43,326 nt of DNA from Clostridiales bacterium (GTDB lineage Bacteria > Bacillota > Clostridia > Lachnospirales > JAISER01), in the NCBI GenBank assembly GCA_031263985.1, contig JAISER010000006.1, positions 1 to 43,326 on the forward strand, in the 5' to 3' direction. The position numbers and the translations under genes are program-made. Below the pieces are notes generated by a model. That model was not told the DNA's origin. It was given only the letters and a program-made list of their open reading frames with translations, and did not search any database. This document shows positions 16,765 through 24,150 of this stretch, one piece after another; positions within the stretch are counted from its first letter, which is position 1, and the number at the start of each line of letters is the position of its first letter.

Positions 16765-17868
16765 TTACTCTCCTCTTCTTATAACGCCTTCCAGAGCCGA
16801 CAGCAGCATGTCGTTTTCTTTCGGCCCAAGCGCGCAAAAACGCAAAAAACGGTCGCCCAGAAATTGGAATGAACGGCAATCCCTTACAAGCGCCCGCCGC
16901 GCTATCATTTTTTCAAAAATCTTCGTCGATGTCAATAAGCAGTTTTCCTTAAGGCGTATCAATATAAAATTCGCCTGCGAATCATATACCTTTATTTCCG
17001 GCCACGAGCTTAAAACGGAGATCAATTTCGCCCGTTCGGCGAACACAAGCTTTTTCGAGGCGTTTATATGCTCCGAGTCTGAGAACATGACCTTCCCCGC
17101 AGCTTCCGCCAGCGTATTGACTGACCACGGGTCTTTAATTCTTTTTATCTCGTCAAGAACGGCCTTGTCGAAGCACATCGCGTACCCCAGCCTAAGCCCC
17201 GGAGCGGCGAAAAATTTGCTTACGCCGCGCACGGTGAATAGATTTTCGAACTTTCTCGTCAAATCCGCCGTAATAATATCCTTTTCGGCGAATTCGGCGT
17301 AAGTCTCGTCTATCATCACGCGCACACCCAACCGCGCGCAATGTTCGACTATTTCCGTCATCTGTCCTCGCTCTATCGCCGCACCCGTCGGATTGTTCGG
17401 ATTGGCCGCGATCAAAACGCCCGTTCGTTCATCAATAGCGTCCAAAAGCTCCATTCCCGCTCTGAACTCATTTTCTTCCTTTAGCGGAAATAGGACGCTT
17501 TCAACGCCGCAATTATCCGCCTCGCGCTTATACTCCGAATACGCCGGGCATAATATCACGGCTTTTTTTCTGTTTCTTTCCAGTCTAAAGACCGCTCTTA
17601 TATAAAGCGATATAAGCTCCGTCGAGCCAGCTCCGACGATTACGCCGCCGGCGTCAACGCCCGCGTACTTCGAAATCGCTTCCCTTAATTCCGCGTATTC
17701 CGGGTCAGGATAACGCGTAACGTCCGACGCGCTCTCTTTGACAGCCTTTATCACGCTTTGAGGGACTCCTAACGGATTTATATTGCCGCTGAAATCCATT
17801 ATGTCTTCTTTCGGCGTTCCGAACGCGCGTTCAATCGCGTATAAATCGCCGCCATGCGTAAACGCCAT
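16765..17868 (-). CDS. CobD/HisC-like PLP-dependent aminotransferase or decarboxylase
   Basis: A 367-aa fold-type I PLP enzyme. The N-terminus FTHGGD, DFSGNINPLG and RYPDPEY are typical of threonine-phosphate decarboxylase (CobD) and its close relative histidinol-phosphate aminotransferase. PLP-site features are NPNNPTG, the Asp/Tyr pair in IDETYAEF, and the Schiff-base lysine in RGVSKFFAAPGLRLGYA. The HGG start and lack of neighbouring his genes favour the CobD-like branch, which makes aminopropanol phosphate for cobalamin. No other cobalamin gene is present here, so the substrate stays open. The gene precedes the HIT gene by 9 bp. Confidence 0.8.
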   Translation of the reverse strand: MAFTHGGDLYAIERAFGTPKEDIMDFSGNINPLGVPQSVIKAVKESASDVTRYPDPEYAELREAISKYAGVDAGGVIVGAGSTELISLYIRAVFRLERNRKKAVILCPAYSEYKREADNCGVESVLFPLKEENEFRAGMELLDAIDERTGVLIAANPNNPTGAAIERGQMTEIVEHCARLGVRVMIDETYAEFAEKDIITADLTRKFENLFTVRGVSKFFAAPGLRLGYAMCFDKAVLDEIKRIKDPWSVNTLAEAAGKVMFSDSEHINASKKLVFAERAKLISVLSSWPEIKVYDSQANFILIRLKENCLLTSTKIFEKMIARRALVRDCRSFQFLGDRFLRFCALGPKENDMLLSALEGVIRRGE

Positions 17869-17920
17869 GCGATCATACCTTTCAAAGATTTTGAGGGGTT
17901 GAGGCGCTCAGTTAAAAATT

Positions 17921-18297
17921 ATGACTATCCAATCGTTTCATGAAGCCGCGCAAATGCGCGGCGCGGGGTCCGGGGTCGAAGACCCCAGCGGGGTTTGGGG
18001 CGGAACCTCAAGGTCTTTATGACTTGTCTGGATAGTCATTTTAGATAATATGACTATTCAATCGTTTCATGAAGCCGCGCGAACGCGCGGCGCAGGGTCC
18101 GGGGTCGAAGACCCCGGCGGGGTTTAGGGCGGAGTCCCAAGGTCTTTATGACTTATCTGGATAGTCATTTTAGATAATATGACTATTCAATCGTTTCATG
18201 AAGCCGCGCGAACGCGCGGCGCGGGGTCCGGGGTCGAAGACCCCGGCGGGGTTTGGGGCGGAGCCCCAAGGTCTTTATGACTTATCTTGATAGTCAT
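17921..18297 (+). repeat. Triple tandem array of family A elements
   Basis: Three 119-bp copies at 17921-18039, 18050-18168 and 18179-18297 are separated by the same 10-nt spacer (TTTAGATAAT), giving a 129-bp period. Each copy starts ATGACTAT(C/T)C and ends with (G/T)GATAGTCAT or close to it. Each has three hairpins: CCGCGC/GCGCGG, GGGGTC-GAA-GACCCC and GGGGC-GGA-(G)CCCC. Mutations are few, such as CCCCAGCGGGG in copy 1. It lies between the M32 and aminotransferase genes and contains no gene. Confidence 0.9.
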
Positions 18298-18347
18298 TTT
18301 AAAAATTATATAACCGCGCGAATTTTTCGACAGGTCGAGTTCTCCTT

Positions 18348-18358
18348 AGAGCCTGTTC
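18348..18358 (+). repeat. Solo left end of family C
   Basis: AGAGCCTGTTC, identical to the family C terminus, sits a few bases from the 3' end of the M32 peptidase gene. Other solo left ends are near 12129 and 30963. Confidence 0.45.
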
Positions 18359-18365
18359 AGATTAT

Positions 18366-19868
18366 TTAAAGGCTATATAGCTTCGTAAATTTTTCCGTAA
18401 GATAATCGATATAATGTTTTACGTCCGGCGGCTCTCCGGTCGCGTCCTCGATAAGTTCAGACGGCGTTTTAAGCGCGCCGAACTTGTGAATTTTATCACG
18501 CAGCCAACCGTTTACAGCGCTTATCTCGCCTTGCTCGATAAGCACGAAAACATCAATATCGCGCCGCATAGCGTAAAAAAGCTGCGCGGCGTAGGCGTTT
18601 CCAAGCGAATACGACGGAAAATAGCCGAAACTTCCGTCCGACCAATGCACGTCCTGCAAAATGCCTTCCGCGTCATTTTTTGGAACCACGCCCAAGTAAG
18701 CTTCGTATTTTTCATTCCATAAACCCGGCAGAGAATTCACGTCAATGTCGCGGGCGAGCGCCTCCTTTTCCATTTCATAGCGTATAAGAATATGCAGCGG
18801 GTACGTAAGCTCGTCCGCTTCTATACGTATGGGTCCTGGCTTGACCAAATTGGACGCTATATAAAGGTCTTTGGCGGAAACGCCTTTAAATTGGCCTCCG
18901 AGGAGATCGGCTATATCTCCGTAGACGCATTTCCAAAAGCTTTCGCTTCTGCCTATTATATTTTCGTAAAAACGCGACTGCGATTCGTGAATGCCCATCG
19001 ACGCTCCGTCGTCCATAAACGTGTCGGCTATGTCATCGCTTTTATTCTGCTCGTAAATCGCGTGACCGACTTCATGAATCACCGAATAAAAAGACGCGAA
19101 AAAGTTGTTTTCATAATAATGCGTAGTAACGCGCGCGTCATTTTTGCCGAACGAACACGTAAACGGATGTTCGCTTTCGCGCAAAAGTCCCCTGTTCATG
19201 TCGTATCCTAGTTTATCCGTCAGAACCAAGGCGATCTTCCTCTGGGCGGCCTCGCTCACCTTATAATTTACAAAATCAGAGCGATAACGCGTTGACGCGC
19301 GCGTTACGTCCCTTATCAACGGCGCTATACTCGCCTTTACGCTTTCAAAATGCGCGTCCAAAAATCGAACGGTCACGCCCGGCTCGAAGTCGTCCAAAAG
19401 CGTGTCGTAGGGGTGTTCCGAAAAACCGCGGTATTCTATAAATCTGCGGTTGTACGTTATAATTTCGCTCAAAAACGGCGCGAACGCCGCGAAGTCGTCG
19501 TTTCGCTTAGCGTTTTCCCATACGGCTTCCGCTTCCCCGGTAAGCCGCGCATACTTCTCATACTCATCGACCGGTATCTTGACAAGCGCGTCGTATTCCT
19601 TTTTACATCTCTTATATAACCCCAGCGTAAGCGTGTCAAGCTCGTCCGCCCGTCCGCCGAGCGCGTCTAAAAACCGCGCCATATCGTCCGACGTAGTCAT
19701 AGCGAACTCCTTCGCCGCGATTACGCCGCGCGTCTTGCTTCTGGATGACGCGCCGCCTTTTGGCGCTCCCGTCGCCGCGTCCCAGCCCATAAGCTCGACC
19801 GCGCGCGCCAGAGCGAGCTTTTCGTCCAAATATTTTATGAATTGTTCCTTTATCGTTTCAACATCCAT
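18366..19868 (-). CDS. M32 family metallocarboxypeptidase (carboxypeptidase Taq type)
   Basis: A 500-aa cytoplasmic zinc carboxypeptidase that trims C-terminal residues from peptides. The zinc site H265-E266-x2-H269 is in YSVIHEVGHAIYEQ. The family segments MGWDAATGAPKGG (near 27), DDGASMGIHESQSRFYEN (C-terminal ligand Glu), and IRIEADELTYPLHILIRYE follow in order. Length is typical (about 500). It is monocistronic and divergent from the ABC importer operon. Confidence 0.95.
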   Translation of the reverse strand: MDVETIKEQFIKYLDEKLALARAVELMGWDAATGAPKGGASSRSKTRGVIAAKEFAMTTSDDMARFLDALGGRADELDTLTLGLYKRCKKEYDALVKIPVDEYEKYARLTGEAEAVWENAKRNDDFAAFAPFLSEIITYNRRFIEYRGFSEHPYDTLLDDFEPGVTVRFLDAHFESVKASIAPLIRDVTRASTRYRSDFVNYKVSEAAQRKIALVLTDKLGYDMNRGLLRESEHPFTCSFGKNDARVTTHYYENNFFASFYSVIHEVGHAIYEQNKSDDIADTFMDDGASMGIHESQSRFYENIIGRSESFWKCVYGDIADLLGGQFKGVSAKDLYIASNLVKPGPIRIEADELTYPLHILIRYEMEKEALARDIDVNSLPGLWNEKYEAYLGVVPKNDAEGILQDVHWSDGSFGYFPSYSLGNAYAAQLFYAMRRDIDVFVLIEQGEISAVNGWLRDKIHKFGALKTPSELIEDATGEPPDVKHYIDYLTEKFTKLYSL

Positions 19869-19939
19869 CAGACATCCTCGCTTTCATAAATAGCTGAAGC
19901 GCAATTATTCTAACACAATACAATTAAAAAAAAAAGCTC

Positions 19940-19966
19940 TTGACAAATACATATTTAACATATAAT
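19940..19966 (+). promoter_or_regulatory. Candidate promoter of the ABC importer operon
   Basis: TTGACA (19940-19945) and TATAAT (19961-19966) are perfect boxes, but the spacer is 15 nt, shorter than the usual 17. TAATAT two bases further would restore 17. It lies about 45 bp ahead of the permease start. Confidence 0.6.
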
Positions 19967-20007
19967 ATATATATGAAATATGCGTTGAATATATGGAGGC
20001 GCTTAAT

Positions 20008-20946
20008 TTGAAGAGACTCATCCCGCTTGCGGCCATAACGCTGACTCTGGCGACGCAAGCCGTCTTACCCAATTCGCCCCGTCAACCAACGACGGCGGCG
20101 CCGTACTTTACATACTTTTTAATCTTCGCTTTAGCGGTTTACACGGTTTTTGCAGCAATTTCTCTGTTCAGCGAAAAAACGCGCGCGTATATTTTACGCA
20201 AATACCCGTTTATAAGCGGCGTTTTTATCTTTTTAACGGCTTTGAACTTCCTGACTTCGAAGTTCGCTGTCTTGCCCGCGCTGTACTTTCCGTCGCTCGA
20301 CAGGGTATTCGCCGCTCTGACGGAAGAACGGGCGCTTTTGCTCAAATGTCTGTCCTACTCTACGCGCCTTTTGATCGTCGGGTATCTCTGCGGCGCGCTG
20401 GCCGGTTTCTTTACAGGCGTTTGCATAGGGTTTAATAAAACCGTGAGCTATTGGGTCAGCCCAATTGTCCGCATTCTTGGGCCAATTCCGTCCGTCGCGT
20501 GGATACCGCTGGCGCTCATCGCCTTTTCGTCGGCCAGCCGGGCCAGCTCGTTTTTAATAGGGTTGTCCGTATGGTTTCCTACCACTATTATGACTAGCAG
20601 CGGCATAATAAATGTAGAGCAAGCCTACTTTGAAGCGGGCAGCGTGTTCGGCGCGAACGCTTTCCAGAGGATATTCAAAATAGGCGTGCCTGCCGCTATG
20701 CCTCATATCTTTTTAGGGCTGTTCAACGGCGTGTGCGCTTCTTTCATCACCCTTGTGACGGCCGAAATGATCGGCGCCAAGTACGGCTTGGGGTGGTACA
20801 TAAATTGGCAAAAAGACATGCTGTCTTACGCGAACGTGTACGCCGGACTTCTGGTCATCGCCGCCTCGTTTTCGATACTCATATCTCTAATGTTCCGCGC
20901 GCGCGACAAGGCTTTGTCGTGGCAAAAGGGGATGGTCAAATGGTAG
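20008..20946 (+). CDS. ABC importer permease (SsuC/TauC family)
   Basis: A membrane permease of about 312 residues with six or more transmembrane segments. The BPD_transp_1 EAA-like loop (FEAGSVFGANAFQRIFKIGVP) contacts the ATPase. The closest families are the sulfonate/taurine/nitrate/thiamine-precursor permeases (SsuC, TauC, ThiX). TTG at 20008 is chosen as start because GGAGG ends 8 nt before it; an ATG at 19993 overlaps that ribosome site. An extra N-terminal segment (about 75 residues with two hydrophobic stretches) precedes the usual domain. It overlaps the ATPase gene by 7 bp. Confidence 0.9.
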   Translation: MKRLIPLAAITLTLATQAVLPNSPRQPTTAAPYFTYFLIFALAVYTVFAAISLFSEKTRAYILRKYPFISGVFIFLTALNFLTSKFAVLPALYFPSLDRVFAALTEERALLLKCLSYSTRLLIVGYLCGALAGFFTGVCIGFNKTVSYWVSPIVRILGPIPSVAWIPLALIAFSSASRASSFLIGLSVWFPTTIMTSSGIINVEQAYFEAGSVFGANAFQRIFKIGVPAAMPHIFLGLFNGVCASFITLVTAEMIGAKYGLGWYINWQKDMLSYANVYAGLLVIAASFSILISLMFRARDKALSWQKGMVKW

Positions 20947-21719
20947 GCGAAATCTTAATAAAAGGCGTCTCCAAGACGTTCGAGCGGACGGATGAGCAAG
21001 CCGTTCAAGCGTTAAAGGATATTAACTTGCATATAACGCCCGGCTCGTTCGTGTCGCTGATAGGGCCGTCGGGCTGCGGAAAATCCACGCTTCTGCGTCT
21101 TATCGCCGGCATTATAAAGCCGGATAGCGGCGAATTATATTTGGACGGCGCCGCCATTGAAAAGCCGAATTGGGACAGAGGGTTCGTTTTCCAGCGTCAC
21201 ACGCTGTTCCCTTGGCTGAATATGCGTCAAAACATCGCTTTCGGCCTGAAGATACGCGGGCTTTATAATAAGAACAAAAGCGAGGTTGATGAATGGATTA
21301 ATTTGGTTGGGCTTTCGGGCTTCGAACGTTCATACCCGCATCAGTTGTCCGGCGGCATGTGTCAGCGCGCGTCGCTTGCCCGCGCGCTGATCATGAAGCC
21401 GAAAGCGCTGTTGATGGACGAACCGTTGGGCGCGCTCGACGCCTTAATGCGCATGAATATGCAAGATGAGTTTCTGCGCGTATGGTCGTCGCGCAAGATG
21501 ACTATGATCATGGTGACGCACGACGTCGATGAAGCCGTTTATCTGTCGGAAAAGGTGATCATAATGTCGCCGCGGCCCGGCGAGATCGACCGTGTAATAG
21601 ACATACGCCTGCCCCGGCCTCGCGCCAGAAGCGGCGACAATTTCGTCGCGTACCGCAAAGAAATACTCGACCGCTTGCATTTTGGCGGCGAAAAGCTCGA
21701 ACCTAACTACTATTTGTAA
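20940..21719 (+). CDS. ABC importer ATPase (SsuB/TauB family)
   Basis: A 259-aa nucleotide-binding subunit. Walker A is GPSGCGKST (42-50), the Q loop Gln85 (FQRHTLFPW), the signature LSGGM (136-140), Walker B ALLMDE (156-161) and the H loop MVTHDVDEAV. The start ATG 20940 overlaps the permease stop (ATGGTAG context) and follows GGGGATGG, so translation is coupled. Belongs with SsuB/TauB/NrtD importers of small organic anions or vitamin precursors. Confidence 0.95.
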   Translation: MVGEILIKGVSKTFERTDEQAVQALKDINLHITPGSFVSLIGPSGCGKSTLLRLIAGIIKPDSGELYLDGAAIEKPNWDRGFVFQRHTLFPWLNMRQNIAFGLKIRGLYNKNKSEVDEWINLVGLSGFERSYPHQLSGGMCQRASLARALIMKPKALLMDEPLGALDALMRMNMQDEFLRVWSSRKMTMIMVTHDVDEAVYLSEKVIIMSPRPGEIDRVIDIRLPRPRARSGDNFVAYRKEILDRLHFGGEKLEPNYYL

Positions 21720-21721
21720 TT

Positions 21722-21832
21722 ATGTCTACACAATCGCCTCATGAAGCCGTGCGGCGCGGGGTCCGTGGCCGAAGGCCCCGGCGGGGTTTGGGGCGGAGCC
21801 TCTAGGTCTTTATGACTTGTTCAGATAGTTAT
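21722..21832 (+). repeat. Family A element inside the ABC importer operon
   Basis: A 111-bp copy with degenerate ends (ATGTCTACAC...GATAGTTAT). Its central stem is GGCC-GAA-GGCC in place of GGTC-GAA-GACC, so both sides changed and pairing is kept. It separates the ATPase gene from the binding-protein gene, 40 bp before the latter's start. Confidence 0.8.
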
Positions 21833-21871
21833 CTTTTTAATAATCATATATTTATTATAAGGAGAATAATC

Positions 21872-22888
21872 ATGAAAAAATTCGCGTTAGCTCTAACCCT
21901 CTCTCTCGTTCTGACGTCCTGTTCGTCTCCTGTCCTCAACGAATCATCAGAGTCCGACGAATCATCGCGATCGTCCGTTACGGATGAAGAGGAATATGTC
22001 GTTCGCGTCGGCTATGGAAGCAGCCTATGCCACGCGCCGTTGCACGCGGCTATGGAGAAAGGCTTTTTTGAGGCGGAAGGGTTAAAATACGAAGCTATTA
22101 AGCTGGACACGGCGGTCATGGCGGACGCGGCCGCCAGCGGACAGATCGACACAGGGTACGGTCTGGTCGGCAAATTCATACAGCCGCTTGAAAACGGATT
22201 GCCGATTCAGCTTACCGCGGGCATCCATACGGGCTGCATAAAGCTTGTCGCCGCGCAAGATTCGCCTATCAACGACTTAACGGATCTGCGCGGCAAAAGA
22301 ATAGGCGTCGGAGCGCTCGCCGACTCCCCCGCGCTTATAGCGAAACGCGCTTTGGCGAACGTCGGCGTCGGCATAACGCCGGACAACTTGGAAGTGGAGT
22401 TTTTAGTCTTTCCAAACGCCGACTTGCCTACCGCGCTTGAAAACGGCGCTATTGACGCGTTCGCGGCGCCTGACCCGCTTGTGTCCGTCGCGATCGAGGA
22501 ATACGGCTTGAAAACGCTTGTGGACACGGCTGAAGACGCTCCGTTTAAAGACGAGTACTGCTGTTTTTCTTTCGTCACGAACGACTTCGCCCAAAAACGC
22601 CCCGATTTAGCCGCTAAATATACGGCGGCGCTTATTAAAGCGGCGGAGTGGGTCGGCGAAAATCCGGAAGAAGCCGCCGAATTGCAAGTGGAAAAAGAAT
22701 ATGTCTCCGGCGAGGCGGCGTTTAACGCGACCCTTTTATCAGCGTACAGCTTTAAAGCGTCGGCTAAAAACGGACGCGACGCGCTTGCCAGCGTGGTTTA
22801 CGCGTTGGACGAAATAGGCGCGCTAAATCAAAACTCCGACAAAGAAGCTTTGATAGAAAATTCATTCACCGTCTTCGGCGATATATAA
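21872..22888 (+). CDS. ABC importer substrate-binding lipoprotein (NMT1/SsuA-like)
   Basis: 338 aa from ATG 21872 (after AAGGAGAATAATC). It has a lipoprotein signal MKKFALALTLSLVLTSC, then a Ser/Glu-rich linker. The NMT1/THI5-like binding fold starts VRVGYGSSLCHAPLHAAMEKGFF, the usual opening of SsuA/TauA/NrtA-type proteins. DLRGKRIGVG and a DAFAAPDPL segment follow as in this family. It would capture the ligand at the cell surface for the permease/ATPase pair upstream. Ligand unknown: sulfonates, nitrate or thiamine precursors are all in the family. Longer in-frame start at 21812 lies inside the repeat and has no ribosome site. Confidence 0.92.
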   Translation: MKKFALALTLSLVLTSCSSPVLNESSESDESSRSSVTDEEEYVVRVGYGSSLCHAPLHAAMEKGFFEAEGLKYEAIKLDTAVMADAAASGQIDTGYGLVGKFIQPLENGLPIQLTAGIHTGCIKLVAAQDSPINDLTDLRGKRIGVGALADSPALIAKRALANVGVGITPDNLEVEFLVFPNADLPTALENGAIDAFAAPDPLVSVAIEEYGLKTLVDTAEDAPFKDEYCCFSFVTNDFAQKRPDLAAKYTAALIKAAEWVGENPEEAAELQVEKEYVSGEAAFNATLLSAYSFKASAKNGRDALASVVYALDEIGALNQNSDKEALIENSFTVFGDI

Positions 22889-22909
22889 AATCAACAGGAG
22901 GATGACATT

Positions 22910-23548
22910 ATGGACGACAAGGTTTTATCTTGCGTAAACTGCGGCTCGCATAGCTGTAAAGAGCGCGACGATAGATTCCCGAATTTTTGCCCGACCGTAG
23001 AGTTTGACGACGAACGAGTCGGCGTTATCGTTGACGCCCTTAAAACCGATGAAACGCTGAAAAATATCGCTCTTACGTCAGCGGAAGTGGAAGGTCAGTT
23101 TTACGGCAAACTCTCACGCGTGGAAGAAACTATAGAGTATATAAAAAGAGGCGGCTACAAAAACATAGGCATAGCCACTTGCATAGGACTCATTAACGAA
23201 ACGAGAACGCTTATGAAAATCTTTGACCGCTACGGCGTAAACTCGTACGCCGTCTGCTGCAAAGTCGGCGGCGTGGATAAAAGCGACATCGGCGTGCCTG
23301 ACGAACACAAGCTGAATCGCGGAAAAGAGCATGAGACCATGTGCAATCCCATTTTGCAGGCGAAAGTCCTTGAAGAGCGCCAGACGGACTTTAACATTAT
23401 AATGGGCTTATGCGTCGGTCACGATTCTCTGTTTTCAATGCATTCGAAAGCGCCGGTCACGACGCTCGTAGTAAAGGACAGGGTCTTAGCCCATAACCCC
23501 GTCGCCGCTTTGTATACCAGCGACACGATCTATTCGCGCTTCAAATGA
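22910..23548 (+). CDS. DUF1847 family cysteine-rich protein
   Basis: A 212-aa cytoplasmic protein matching DUF1847. The N-terminal cysteine set C8-x2-C11-x4-C16-x10-C27 suggests a zinc or iron-sulfur site. Conserved segments NIGIATCIGL, YAVCCKVGGVDK, CNPILQA and GLCVGHDSLF contain further cysteines, and the C-terminus carries VVKDRVLAHNP. AGGAGG lies 8 nt before the start, 21 bp after the binding-protein gene, so it is the last gene of the importer operon. Biochemical role is not established; the context suggests it uses or senses what the importer brings in. Confidence 0.88.
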   Translation: MDDKVLSCVNCGSHSCKERDDRFPNFCPTVEFDDERVGVIVDALKTDETLKNIALTSAEVEGQFYGKLSRVEETIEYIKRGGYKNIGIATCIGLINETRTLMKIFDRYGVNSYAVCCKVGGVDKSDIGVPDEHKLNRGKEHETMCNPILQAKVLEERQTDFNIIMGLCVGHDSLFSMHSKAPVTTLVVKDRVLAHNPVAALYTSDTIYSRFK

Positions 23549-23597
23549 TCCGGCTTCGTTTAACGCTGACAAGACTCGAGCGAATCAATGCGGCTTA

Positions 23598-23697
23598 AGG
23601 TCTTGGGGCTCCGCCCCAAACCCCGCCGGGGTCTTCGACCCCGGACCCCCACGCCGCGCGTTCGCGCGTCTTCATGAAGAAACGATTGGACAGTCAT
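23598..23697 (-). repeat. Family A element (reverse orientation)
   Basis: Reads on the minus strand from ATGACTGTCCAATCG (23697 downwards). Stems CGCGCG/CGCGCG, GGGGTC-GAA-GACCCC and GGGGC-GGA-GCCCC are intact. The far end is degenerate. It follows the DUF1847 gene. Confidence 0.8.
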
Positions 23698-23705
23698 GTT
23701 ATATA

Positions 23706-23800
23706 TCAGAGCCTGTTTGAGATTTCGCTTTTAGATGATTTTTCGCCAAACGCGGAAATAAGCCGAAAAATGCGAAATGGAGATCTTAAACAGGCTCTGA
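23706..23800. repeat. Family C element, complete
   Basis: A 95-bp element with 13-bp perfect terminal inverted repeats: TCAGAGCCTGTTT at 23706 and its complement ending at 23800. The pairing continues imperfectly inwards (GAGATTTCGC against GCGAAATGGAGATC). No coding frame. It lies 9 bp from a family A copy. Confidence 0.8.
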
Positions 23801-23924
23801 TATTTTTTTATAAAAAAGCCCGCGTTCTATAAAAAGCGCTTTTAGCATATACTTCTATGTGGCGCTCGCATAGGCTCGTATGCTTTTCGATCGGACGCCA
23901 TAAAGCGGCCGTAAGGCGTAATAT

Positions 23925-24051
23925 TAGACCTGTCCCGGAACCTGACTTCGATGGATTCATGAGCGAATTTTTCGCAAGGCAACGAAACGAAAGCCGCATT
24001 GTGAAAAAATCCGCCGCGCGGACGCCGGAGTTAGATTTCAGGACAGGTCTA
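23925..24051 (+). repeat. Family B element, complete
   Basis: A 127-bp element with 11-bp perfect termini (TAGACCTGTCC and GGACAGGTCTA). It is homologous throughout to 14556-14684. No coding frame is conserved. Immediately right of it, TGAACTCAG (24053) and CTGAGTTCA (24119-24127) form another inverted repeat ahead of the M23 gene. Confidence 0.85.
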
Positions 24052-24150
24052 TTGAACTCAGCCTGAACCATGACCATCCGAACGGTCCTTTTCACGTCCG
24101 GTTTGGCTATGTCTCAAACTGAGTTCAGTATAAAACGAGAGGGGCTTGAC

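Noticed and set aside
17921-18297. CRISPR-like array
   Set aside because: The repeats are 119 bp with terminal inverted repeats and the spacers are 10 nt and identical, so it is not CRISPR. No cas genes are present.
20733-20939. N-terminal extension of the ABC ATPase
   Set aside because: The extension overlaps the permease in another phase. The start at 20940 has a ribosome site and the normal N-terminus.
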